This document shows positions 22,345-28,282 of a stretch of 32,960 nt of DNA, in pieces. A model generated the notes under the pieces. The model was not told the DNA's origin. It was given only the letters and a program-made list of their open reading frames with translations, and did no database searches. The translations under genes were made by a program, and so were the position numbers. Each line of letters begins with the position of its first letter. Position 1 is the first letter of the stretch. The stretch spans positions 1-32,960 of IMG/VR virus record IMGVR_UViG_3300030098_004818. One strand, written 5' to 3'. Source of the stretch: a virus.

Positions 22345-23637
22345 TCAAGCTGCTTGTGGTGTAAACGGGTTGTAGTCGCGGACGGCTTCGCGCTGCGGCG
22401 GCATTCCGTTAAAGGTATCTGTCTGCTCCAGGCCGACTGCCATATAACGAAAGGCATCGGCGGCGTGACTTGACCAATCGTGAATAGGCTTATCCTTAAA
22501 TTGTCGTGTGCGCTCCGAATAAGCGCGGTGGTAGTGCCGCAGAGCTTCAAGACCCTTGCGGCAGTTGTCTCTGTCGAAGTAACAGCGCGGTATCAGCATA
22601 CGTGCCGCGTGAATGCCATCTTCAATCGGGAGGCGCGGCACTACGCGAAACGTAAGTCCGAGACTGTAGGCGGCTTCTCTGCGGCTCTTGCCGGTCCCCA
22701 TTTCCTTTACTTCAAGGTCGTGTGGACCGTAGTGGGTGCCGTAGGTGTAGCCCTTGCTGTTAAGCTCGTTGACGTAGTGCGGGAGCCCCTCGCCTCTGTT
22801 CTCATAGTAATCGATGACGTGGACTTGACCGCGCCCGATTGATTGCGCGAACCAAATGGCGGTGTAATCATGCACGCCGATATCCCAAAACGTGTCCACT
22901 TTGACCTGTGGTTGGTGGGGTACGCTGGTAATTCTGTCCTGATCGTCTGCTGCCTGTAGCTCTTTGCCATATATGGAGCCCGGGACATTGGCAACCCAAC
23001 TGCACTCAAACTCCTGATTGTATTGGTCCTCGGTCATCGTCGCAGCGGCGGCCTCAAGCTCATCCTGATCGATGAGGTTTGTTTCGCTGGCCTTGTACAT
23101 TTTTCGTGACCAGCCTTTTGTAGAGGCTGCGGCTTGCCACAGATCGTGGAAGTAGTTGTGACCTTGTGGGGTGCCGAGAAAACAAACAGAGCCTTTTCTA
23201 TCGCTGGCGGCTGGCCTGATGATGGTCGGGAACAGATCTTCGGGACAGTTTGCGACCTCGTCAATTACAAAAAAGTCTCCGTAAATGCCGCGAATGCTGT
23301 TTATGTTCTCACTGCCTAATAAGGTTATGCGTGCGCCGTTTGGCAAGTCGGCACGCAGTTCTGTCTCATTGTATTTTGTGTTTGGTATATTCTTTGTAAA
23401 TTGTTTTATGTAGTCCCATGCTACCAGCTTGGATTGGCGGAAGGTGGGACTGATGTAAAAAAGGCGCGGGTTTGGTTTCTGCTCTTCGATGGCGCGTTTA
23501 ATCAGGTGATTGACGGCACAAACTGTTTTGCCCCACCGGCGGTGCATCACAAGGACGTTGAAGCGGTGACTGTCCAGCATTTTATGCACCTCCACTTGCA
23601 GGGGGCGCGGTGTGTAGTCAATCTCAATTTTTTTCAT
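22345..23637 (-). CDS. terL: Terminase large subunit
   Basis: A 430-residue packaging motor and nuclease. The ATPase has Walker A-like HRRWGKT (about 33-39) and Walker B FFVIDEVA (about 124-131). The motif FLGTPQGHNYF follows. The nuclease half carries acidic residues in TFWDIGVHDYTAIWF and near the end in HAADAFRYMAVGL. It begins directly after the TAA of a small basic gene. The small subunit is encoded five small genes upstream, a looser arrangement than usual. Confidence 0.95.
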   Translation of the reverse strand: MKKIEIDYTPRPLQVEVHKMLDSHRFNVLVMHRRWGKTVCAVNHLIKRAIEEQKPNPRLFYISPTFRQSKLVAWDYIKQFTKNIPNTKYNETELRADLPNGARITLLGSENINSIRGIYGDFFVIDEVANCPEDLFPTIIRPAASDRKGSVCFLGTPQGHNYFHDLWQAAASTKGWSRKMYKASETNLIDQDELEAAAATMTEDQYNQEFECSWVANVPGSIYGKELQAADDQDRITSVPHQPQVKVDTFWDIGVHDYTAIWFAQSIGRGQVHVIDYYENRGEGLPHYVNELNSKGYTYGTHYGPHDLEVKEMGTGKSRREAAYSLGLTFRVVPRLPIEDGIHAARMLIPRCYFDRDNCRKGLEALRHYHRAYSERTRQFKDKPIHDWSSHAADAFRYMAVGLEQTDTFNGMPPQREAVRDYNPFTPQAA

Positions 23638-23799
23638 TTATTTTGAGCGGCCCATCAGGGATCTTTTTTTCCTATTCTTCTTGCTGTTTGGGAAACCTTT
23701 TTTCATGTCACCATAGGCGGCTGCGCTTATGGTGCTTTTCTTCTTTGAGCGGCTGGTGCCAGCCCTTTTACGGCGGTTGATGTTTTCGTATAAGCTCAT
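23638..23799 (-). CDS. 53-residue basic protein upstream of terL
   Basis: Encodes MSLYENINRRKRAGTSRSKK and continues KSTISAAAYGDMKKGFPNSK before a basic tail ending SLMGRSK. GAGG lies eight bases before the ATG and the TAA abuts the terL ATG. Similar tiny basic proteins starting MSLY.NI are frequent in podovirus packaging regions, as I recall. Function unknown; nucleic-acid binding is plausible from charge. Confidence 0.7.
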   Translation of the reverse strand: MSLYENINRRKRAGTSRSKKKSTISAAAYGDMKKGFPNSKKNRKKRSLMGRSK

Positions 23800-23820
23800 T
23801 CTTTGTGCCTCGTGTGCTTG

Positions 23821-23940
23821 TTATTTTTTGCGCTTCTTCGCGTTTCGGCGCAGCATGGAAAAGTCTTTGCCGTCTAGTTTGTTTTTGGGGTTAGCCATTG
23901 CGGCCATCTTCTTTTGTTTGCTGCTGTAGGGTCCGGGCAT
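23821..23940 (-). CDS. 39-residue basic protein
   Basis: Encodes MPGPYSSKQKKMAAMANPKN followed by KLDGKDFSMLRRNAKKRKK. The ATG overlaps the TAA of the previous gene (TAATG). The MPGPYS start and basic tail recur in small phage proteins near the terminase in my memory. Function unknown. Confidence 0.65.
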   Translation of the reverse strand: MPGPYSSKQKKMAAMANPKNKLDGKDFSMLRRNAKKRKK

Positions 23941-24236
23941 TATTTTTTGTTCCTTTTGCTGATTGCTGCTGCTTTTTTGCGTGCGTCCGCTTTGGAGGTT
24001 GCGCCCCATCTGTTGAGAGAAAGAAGTAAGCGGGTGGGTCTGCCTTTGCTATCGCGCTCTGGGCCTTTGGCGTTGCCCATGCGTGCCAGAAACGAGGCGC
24101 GGCGGGGGTTATCGCCTTTGCTGACAGGTGCCTTGAGGTTGCTGCCCGGGTTCTCGCGCTCGTAGCTTTTACGCCCTTTCTCGTTGAGTCCGCCCTTGGG
24201 GTTCTTGCCTTCTTTGCGCTGCCAGGCGGCGGTCAT
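23940..24236 (-). CDS. DUF6321-like small basic protein
   Basis: A 98-residue, strongly basic protein. Motifs WQRKEGKNPKGGLNEKGRKS, then LKAPVSKGDNPRRASFLARM and SKADARKKAAAISKR match the phage domain DUF6321 as I recall it. Function unknown; charge suggests DNA or RNA contact. It is translationally coupled on both sides (TAATG overlaps) within the run of small genes that precedes terL. Confidence 0.75.
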   Translation of the reverse strand: MTAAWQRKEGKNPKGGLNEKGRKSYERENPGSNLKAPVSKGDNPRRASFLARMGNAKGPERDSKGRPTRLLLSLNRWGATSKADARKKAAAISKRNKK

Positions 24237-24382
24237 TACTTACCTACTTGCTTCTGTGCTGCTTTGTGAGCCTTTGAGAAGCTTGCGCCGCCGCGCATGA
24301 GCCGCCGCATCATGCTCATATGCTTGCTGGTGTGGTGAACACTGTGTTTTTTAAGAGTCTTTTTATCGCGCTTGGTAATCAT
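24236..24382 (-). CDS. 48-residue basic protein
   Basis: Encodes MITKRDKKTLKKHSVHHTSK and then HMSMMRRLMRGGASFSKAHK with a short Lys-rich end. The HxxHHTSKHM pattern followed by a GxSFxxAHK motif is familiar from small phage proteins, but I know no function. The ATG overlaps the end of the HNH-like gene and the TAA overlaps the next ATG. Confidence 0.7.
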   Translation of the reverse strand: MITKRDKKTLKKHSVHHTSKHMSMMRRLMRGGASFSKAHKAAQKQVGK

Positions 24383-24597
24383 TTCTTGCTCCGGTTTCGG
24401 CCCCGCGCCATGACTGAGAGGTTGGCGGTGCGGTTGTCGCGGGGGTTGCCGTTTCGGTGGTCTACATCCTTGCCATCGCCTTTACGTGTGCGCCCCAGTG
24501 CCGTCATCTTTGCCCGTGCGGCGTTGCGACCAGCGCGGTTTTTCTTCTGCGCCGGTTTGCTGTGGTAGCTTTTGTATTCTGCCGTGTAATTACGCAT
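24379..24597 (-). CDS. Small HNH-like basic protein
   Basis: A 72-residue Lys/Arg-rich protein with KDVDHRNGNPRDNRTANLSV near the C-terminus. The DVDH...N.R.N..NL pattern matches the core of HNH nuclease domains, although the third metal ligand is not obvious. It heads the run of small genes before terL. HNH proteins next to terminases assist packaging in some phages; whether this short one is active is unknown. A degenerate homing nuclease is another reading, given the intron in the capsid gene. Confidence 0.65.
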   Translation of the reverse strand: MRNYTAEYKSYHSKPAQKKNRAGRNAARAKMTALGRTRKGDGKDVDHRNGNPRDNRTANLSVMARGRNRSKK

Positions 24598-24639
24598 AGG
24601 GTTGATGGCTCAGTGTGGCTGTGACTGTGTTGTGTACGT

Positions 24640-24645
24640 ATTATA
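24640..24645 (-). promoter_or_regulatory. Possible -10 element for the late operon
   Basis: A perfect TATAAT on the minus strand lies 43 bp before the HNH-like gene, within a 285-nt stretch without genes (24598-24882). No -35 match is found at 16-18 bp. A TTGACA occurs further upstream but is too distant. Activator-dependent transcription is one explanation; chance is another. The same stretch holds a plus-strand G-rich tract (24674-24688) and the attP-like repeats at 24737-24757. Confidence 0.35.
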
Positions 24646-24736
24646 TGTGTATAGACAGCGCCCGATACACTAGGGGGGTGGGGGGGGTCATACTGTCAAA
24701 ATACAAACAACACTATCACCATATCCAATCCCGATT

Positions 24737-24757
24737 TGTGTCAGATCTGTGGCAGAT
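24737..24757. repeat. Pair of repeats matching the attP arm sites
   Basis: TGTGTCAGAT (24737-24746) and TGTGGCAGAT (24748-24757) are separated by one base. Both 10-mers are exact matches to ones in the attP arms (2831, 2857 and 3054). This second site lies between terminase small subunit and the HNH-like gene, far from attP. It may be an operator for a shared protein. Confidence 0.6.
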
Positions 24758-24882
24758 ACTCATAAGTTATTGATAAGATTAATATTGCCACGGGTTTATT
24801 ACCCGAAACCCTAAGCTTTGGGGGTATATAACTACATATGCAGTTGATCTCATGCGTATTGCTATGATTCTGAATGCTGTTA

Positions 24883-25350
24883 TTACCCGTTGTTCTCAAT
24901 CACTTTCGCTTTGCCATTCACGACCTTGGGCTCTGGCTTACTCTCCCCCCAAACCAGAACAATCCCTCCACTATTATCGACATCCTCTTTCTTGTGACGA
25001 ACCCCCCTTGGCTGCATCTTCGAGAACGTCCATTTCTTCGTGTCGACCTCAAGCCGCTGCCGTTGCACCCAAGCATTAGACAGCTTCGGATCAAGCTCCG
25101 CTGGTATTGGTAGTTCTGCCAGGTCGTGTAACTCATCCGCTAAAACCTCAGCACCAATCGCTCGGGCCTTCGCGTACATCTCATAAAGCTTTTCATCCCG
25201 TTGGACCCCTTGCAACACAGTCACAAAATGCGGCATTTCTTTTGAACTATCACAGATACCGCGCAAACTTTTCCCCAAGGCAAGTTGGTCGCAAACCTTA
25301 GCCATACGCTCAACAGTCAAGCGCTTATTTGATTTCTTAACTTTACGCAT
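24883..25350 (-). CDS. terS: Terminase small subunit
   Basis: A 155-residue DNA-recognition subunit. The N-terminal part carries a helix-turn-helix (ERMAKVCDQLALGKSLRGIC, then MPHFVTVLQGVQRDEKLYEM). The middle has the usual YAKARAIGAEVLADELHDLA and LSNAWVQRQRLEVDTKKWTF. The C-terminal 35 residues are acidic then hydrophobic. The start at ATG 25350 directly follows the T-run of a terminator and lacks a ribosome site; an in-frame ATG at 25305 is an alternative. A longer frame to 25395 would read through the hairpin and is unlikely. Confidence 0.82.
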   Translation of the reverse strand: MRKVKKSNKRLTVERMAKVCDQLALGKSLRGICDSSKEMPHFVTVLQGVQRDEKLYEMYAKARAIGAEVLADELHDLAELPIPAELDPKLSNAWVQRQRLEVDTKKWTFSKMQPRGVRHKKEDVDNSGGIVLVWGESKPEPKVVNGKAKVIENNG

Positions 25351-25374
25351 AAAAAAAGGCCCGGAACCCGGACC
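25351..25374 (-). terminator. Intrinsic terminator touching the terS start
   Basis: On the minus strand GGTCCGG-GTT-CCGGGCC (7 bp, one G.U pair) is followed by seven T, and the last T abuts the terS ATG. It lies between the helix-turn-helix gene at 25437 and terS. Any message that starts upstream must pass it to express the packaging genes, as with Q- or N-type antitermination. Confidence 0.85.
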
Positions 25375-25436
25375 ACCCCACAACCCAAAACACAACGCCC
25401 CAAAGCGTAATAATTCATTACCTTATTTCGCACGTT

Positions 25437-25883
25437 TCAGCAACCCCCTAATTCACTTTTTTTCAGCCCATACCATAACTCCAAAATAGCCCTTTCAAAC
25501 CGCCTCTTTACCGTCTCAGGATGAACCCCCAGCATCCGCCCTATCTTGCTCCACGCTGGCCCCCTTTGCCGCCTTACGGCACTATGAGCACAAGCCCAAA
25601 CCAATTTCCGGTCATCCACCCCCAGCCGAACCGTCAATCGCAACGCCCAGTCATAATTCCGAACCGCACTTGCCGTAGCCGGTGCCACATTCACAACCGC
25701 TCCGCTATACCCATATGCAAGCCCCGCATCGTCAGCCGTCTCAGGCCAGCACGCCTTGACTCGTAAATCAAAAGCCCTGGGCAACCGTCGTTCGGTATCA
25801 GCCGCCTCGAAAAACAGCCCAGCCAAACCCGCAACACCACCACAATGCCGCGACACCAATTCACTTAAAACACTATCATCCAT
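25437..25883 (-). CDS. Helix-turn-helix regulator, DUF6362-like
   Basis: A 148-residue protein. The C-terminal half, WSKIGRMLGVHPETVKRRFE followed by RAILELWYGLKK, is a clear helix-turn-helix of the kind I associate with DUF6362. The N-terminal half (VSRHCGGVAGLAGLFFEAAD) is unassigned. It lies alone, divergent from the plus-strand cluster, with the TGCGGT repeat region upstream of it and the terS terminator downstream. It could be an early/late switch or autoregulator acting on those repeats. The ATG at 25883 is preferred; a GTG four codons earlier is possible. Confidence 0.7.
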   Translation of the reverse strand: MDDSVLSELVSRHCGGVAGLAGLFFEAADTERRLPRAFDLRVKACWPETADDAGLAYGYSGAVVNVAPATASAVRNYDWALRLTVRLGVDDRKLVWACAHSAVRRQRGPAWSKIGRMLGVHPETVKRRFERAILELWYGLKKSELGGC

Positions 25884-25915
25884 AAAAACCCCCACAAATC
25901 AGCCCCGATACGGTG

Positions 25916-26010
25916 ACCGCAAACCGCATTCTATAGGAGAATGCGGTTTTTGCGGTCAGATACCGCATTATCCGCGCCGACCGCATTGCGGTGTTTGCGG
26001 TGTTTGCGGT
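25916..26010. repeat. Cluster of nine TGCGGT motifs with a 12-bp inverted repeat
   Basis: Plus-oriented TGCGGT occurs at 25942, 25951, 25987, 25996 and 26005, and its reverse complement ACCGCA at 25916, 25923, 25962 and 25980. The last three form a tandem array with a 9-bp period (TGCGGTGTT twice, then TGCGGTCAC). The copies at 25923 and 25942 lie in a perfect inverted repeat with 12-bp arms (25921-25932 and 25938-25949, 5-bp spacer). The cluster lies between divergent genes. Operator array or iteron-type origin are the two leading readings. Confidence 0.8.
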
Positions 26011-26024
26011 CACAAAATACCCCC

Positions 26025-26079
26025 TTGACCCATACAACACTATTGTATATAACCTAATATAACGTAACAAATTGTTACG
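26025..26079 (+). promoter_or_regulatory. Early rightward promoter with palindromic operator
   Basis: TTGACC (26025-26030) and TATAAC (26048-26053) are 17 bp apart, a good sigma-70 promoter facing the plus-strand cluster. Centred at 26071, about 12 bp past the expected start point, is the 17-bp palindrome CGTAACAAATTGTTACG (26063-26079). An operator overlapping the start of transcription is what a phage repressor would use. No matching repressor gene is certain in the window. Confidence 0.7.
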
Positions 26080-26082
26080 CCT

Positions 26083-26128
26083 GCGACAAGATAGCTTGAC
26101 GCAATTTGCAATAGAAAGGCAAACCAAA
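26083..26128 (+). promoter_or_regulatory. Hairpin-leader cassette, copy A
   Basis: Hairpin GCGACAAG-ATAG-CTTGACGC (one mismatch) is followed directly by AATTTGCA, then AGAAAGGCAAA and the ATG at 26129. The same order is found before the genes at 26341 and 27358. AAAGG is the ribosome site. Confidence 0.65.
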
Positions 26129-26296
26129 ATGGCACCACTTCAAATAATCATCGGGATATTGTTTTTCATCGGATCGTTATACCTGTCAGTTACAGGCTAT
26201 CACCTCGTAAATGGCTACGGCATTCCGCTACTCGCCATTATTTGCGGATTAACTTTCACAATCGGCGGAATAATTACCGAAATTAAAAATTACTAA
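26129..26296 (+). CDS. 55-residue membrane protein, early cluster
   Basis: Encodes MAPLQIIIGILFFIGSLYLS, then a polar turn (GYHLVNGYG) and a second hydrophobic helix (LLAIICGLTFTIGGI) with a short charged end. Two transmembrane helices are predicted. First gene after the rightward promoter. Phage early membrane peptides sometimes act in superinfection exclusion or host takeover; nothing here shows which. The ATG at 26129 is chosen because the AAAGG cassette precedes it. Confidence 0.7.
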   Translation: MAPLQIIIGILFFIGSLYLSVTGYHLVNGYGIPLLAIICGLTFTIGGIITEIKNY

Positions 26297-26340
26297 GCGT
26301 GGGAATAGTCCCGCGTATTTGCAAAAGAAAGGCAAATAAA
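26297..26340 (+). promoter_or_regulatory. Hairpin-leader cassette, copy B
   Basis: Just after the previous stop, GCGTGGGA-ATAG-TCCCGCGT forms a hairpin (two G.U pairs) with the same ATAG loop as copy A. It is followed by ATTTGCA, AGAAAGGCAAA and the ATG at 26341. Confidence 0.65.
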
Positions 26341-27108
26341 ATGACACTTGAACAAACAGTTTACAACATGCTTATCGAGAACACTGGCACGCATTTACTG
26401 GACAGCGGTGGTTCAAATGGTAGAGCTTGGCAACAAAACCAAAACAAAACGCTTGAGGATTTCCGAAACGAACCCGAGGCAATCTTATCTTTTTATTCTA
26501 TAGACAGAGACGAGCACGGGAACGTTACCAAAGCGTACCCAGAGATTTCGGTTTCTGTATTCCACAAACTCACTAGCGGCATTCTTTGGCTTGATGAAAA
26601 ATGCCGCGAATATAACGAGCTACCATGTAAAGATTGGGATAGCAGTTTTTACGGTGTAAGCGATAGCCAATACGATTGGTTGTATATTCACGGTTTTGAG
26701 GCCGAAGGCAAAGGTTTTAACACATACAATTGGGATAATAATTTCAGCCAAATTTTGCAAGGTCAAGATTTAACCAATAATGGTGAAAATTATGTGCTGT
26801 TGCAAATTCATGGTGGAGCCGATGCCCGAGGTGGTTATACGAACGCCAAACTATTTAAACTTAGTCAGCATTGTGAGCACTATTCGGTCGTAACGGACGA
26901 TTGCTCATTTGCCGTTGAAGATCAAAACGTTGAAACAAAAACCAAGGATATGTTCACCGGCGGTTATCGTGACAATTTAATCGGCCTTGATTGGCGCGGC
27001 GAGTGGATTGACTGGGACGGGCGTTGTGCGACCGATGATGATATTGCTCAAATTGCTCAAATAACTGATGGTCAAGATATTCACGGCCACCAAAATAATG
27101 AATTTTAG
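26341..27108 (+). CDS. Early protein of unknown function, 255 residues
   Basis: Begins MTLEQTVYNMLIENTGTHLL and continues DSGGSNGRAWQQNQN, a start I recall from a family found in many phages and some plasmids, without known function. The rest is acidic and rich in Trp and Tyr (WDSSFYGVSDSQYDWLYIHG), with a conserved-looking YVLLQIHGGADARGGYTNAK near 155-180. No enzyme motif is certain. The C-terminus DGQDIHGHQNNEF is polar. The ATG at 26341 follows leader cassette B. DNA-mimic or host-takeover roles could fit the acidity but are speculation. Confidence 0.75.
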   Translation: MTLEQTVYNMLIENTGTHLLDSGGSNGRAWQQNQNKTLEDFRNEPEAILSFYSIDRDEHGNVTKAYPEISVSVFHKLTSGILWLDEKCREYNELPCKDWDSSFYGVSDSQYDWLYIHGFEAEGKGFNTYNWDNNFSQILQGQDLTNNGENYVLLQIHGGADARGGYTNAKLFKLSQHCEHYSVVTDDCSFAVEDQNVETKTKDMFTGGYRDNLIGLDWRGEWIDWDGRCATDDDIAQIAQITDGQDIHGHQNNEF

Positions 27109-27121
27109 GGGGGTGTTCAAA

Positions 27122-27304
27122 ATGAAAACCGCCCGATTTTACACAAATATTATCCGTGAGACCCGTTTAGCAGTTTGCTTGAAAATCAAGCCCACAGATA
27201 AACGCGGTGTTTGGTTTCCCAAAAGTCTTATTAGTTTAGATGACCTAAACAAAACCGTTACGGTTTCCAATGATATCTGGTATCAAAAACAAAACTCACA
27301 ATAA
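27122..27304 (+). CDS. 60-residue early hypothetical protein
   Basis: Encodes MKTARFYTNIIRETRLAVCL, then KIKPTDKRGVWFPKSLISLD and a short polar end. Probably a small beta-rich domain. A strong AGGGGGG lies before the ATG at 27122. Unlike its neighbours it lacks the hairpin cassette. No family recognised. Confidence 0.65.
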   Translation: MKTARFYTNIIRETRLAVCLKIKPTDKRGVWFPKSLISLDDLNKTVTVSNDIWYQKQNSQ

Positions 27305-27310
27305 TTTTTT

Positions 27311-27357
27311 GCGGTGGCAATCAGGCCACCGCTATTTGCACAGAAAGGCAAAACAAA
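27311..27357 (+). promoter_or_regulatory. Hairpin-leader cassette, copy C
   Basis: A perfect 8-bp stem GCGGTGGC-aatcag-GCCACCGC is followed by TATTTGCA, AGAAAGGCAAA and the ATG at 27358. T-runs precede rather than follow the stem, so it is not an ordinary terminator. Third copy of the arrangement seen at 26083 and 26297. Confidence 0.65.
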
Positions 27358-27606
27358 ATGAACACCGAGAAAGCATTTAAAGACGGGCAAGAGGCGGGTT
27401 TCGACGCGCTCGAAGCGCTAGGCAAAATATATGATGGCGAAGATCAGGCAGAAATGCCAAGCGTCTACGCTGGTCTACTTACGACGATAATGCATTGCAT
27501 GTTTGCACATGCGCCCTCTGAAGAGGCCGCCGATGAAATTATAGCTTGGGCTCGAAAAATGGCGGAAGAGGATTGGCAAGAAGAACAAGCAAGAGGGGAA
27601 GGATAA
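27358..27606 (+). CDS. 82-residue acidic early protein
   Basis: Encodes MNTEKAFKDGQEAGFDALEA, helical and acidic throughout (PSEEAADEIIAWARKMAEED). No family recognised. The stop overlaps the next ATG (TAATG), so the two are coupled. The acidity again allows, but does not show, an inhibitor or DNA-mimic role. Confidence 0.65.
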   Translation: MNTEKAFKDGQEAGFDALEALGKIYDGEDQAEMPSVYAGLLTTIMHCMFAHAPSEEAADEIIAWARKMAEEDWQEEQARGEG

Positions 27607-27881
27607 TGATTAACAAATTTAATGAGGCGTTATCCCATTTTAGCCATCATTTTGGGCCTTATGTAACCAACACGGAAAAGGGTTATTTCTGGCCCGGTAA
27701 ATCAGGTACTGGCATGCGCGACCAGTTGGACGAAAACGGGTATTGGCTAGAACTAATAGACGACAAGGAGCCAAGTGTCATTATCCATGATTTTTACACG
27801 TTTGACCCAGATTTGCCAGATTGGGCGATAGAGTATGTCGTAGGATTTTGTAAGATACATAACATCAAATGCAAGTTATGA
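27606..27881 (+). CDS. 91-residue early hypothetical protein
   Basis: Encodes MINKFNEALSHFSHHFGPYV, with a Trp/Asp-rich middle (MRDQLDENGYWLELIDDKEP) and a C-terminus YVVGFCKIHNIKCKL. I do not recognise it. The ATG at 27606 makes the TAATG overlap and has AAGGA just upstream, so the longer frame starting at 27546 is rejected. The stop overlaps the next gene (ATGA). Confidence 0.65.
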   Translation: MINKFNEALSHFSHHFGPYVTNTEKGYFWPGKSGTGMRDQLDENGYWLELIDDKEPSVIIHDFYTFDPDLPDWAIEYVVGFCKIHNIKCKL

Positions 27882-28282
27882 CCTTATACAAAAACCTACT
27901 AAACGTGAGCGGCCTCTCCCACCTAGAGGCCGCTCATTTCCATGATGTGCGGCGCGACACCATCAATTCCTGGTCAAGTGGCCGCAACCCCACGCCCAAT
28001 GGAGTAATGCTCGAAATAGCAACACTCATTCAAAAAATGCACGCGGCAGTAGACGAAACCATGGCCGCTGTAGCGCAGCAAAAAACCAAACCACAAACCA
28101 TTGAGCTTGGGCTATGCAGCGATGACCACGAAGCCCAAACTTTGGGCTGGCCTTGCGTATCAGTTCACGCCCGAGTTATCGGCACCATTGCCGCGCAACT
28201 CATCGCGCTTGGTCATACGGTCGAAATAGTCCCCAGGGGCTCTACCCCTTCAACCGCTGCCGCAATTGAGGCCCATGATTAA
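27878..28282 (+). CDS. Helix-turn-helix protein closing the early cluster
   Basis: A 134-residue protein with an N-terminal HTH of Xre/Cro character: LLNVSGLSHLEAAHFHDVRR followed by DTINSWSSGRNPTPNGVM. The C-terminal part (VSVHARVIGTIAAQLIALGH) is a small alpha/beta region of unknown kind. It may regulate the cluster it ends, in the manner of the terminal regulators of anti-defence operons, or act as a repressor for the palindrome at 26063. Start ATG 27878 overlaps the previous stop; an ATG at 27869 is possible. Its stop overlaps the convergent primase stop by 3 nt. Confidence 0.7.
   Translation: MTLYKNLLNVSGLSHLEAAHFHDVRRDTINSWSSGRNPTPNGVMLEIATLIQKMHAAVDETMAAVAQQKTKPQTIELGLCSDDHEAQTLGWPCVSVHARVIGTIAAQLIALGHTVEIVPRGSTPSTAAAIEAHD

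Noticed and set aside
22335-22550. Upstream extension of the proline-rich protein
   Set aside because: It overlaps the terminase large subunit in another frame, looks non-coding, and the internal ATG at 22334 has a good ribosome site.
24671-24688. G-quadruplex in the G6-T-G8 tract
   Set aside because: Only two G runs are present, so the usual four-run pattern is not met. It remains a simple low-complexity tract.
26129-28282. Toxin-antitoxin or known anti-CRISPR genes in the plus-strand cluster
   Set aside because: No product matches a family I can name; the HTH at the end is suggestive only, so no such label was given.
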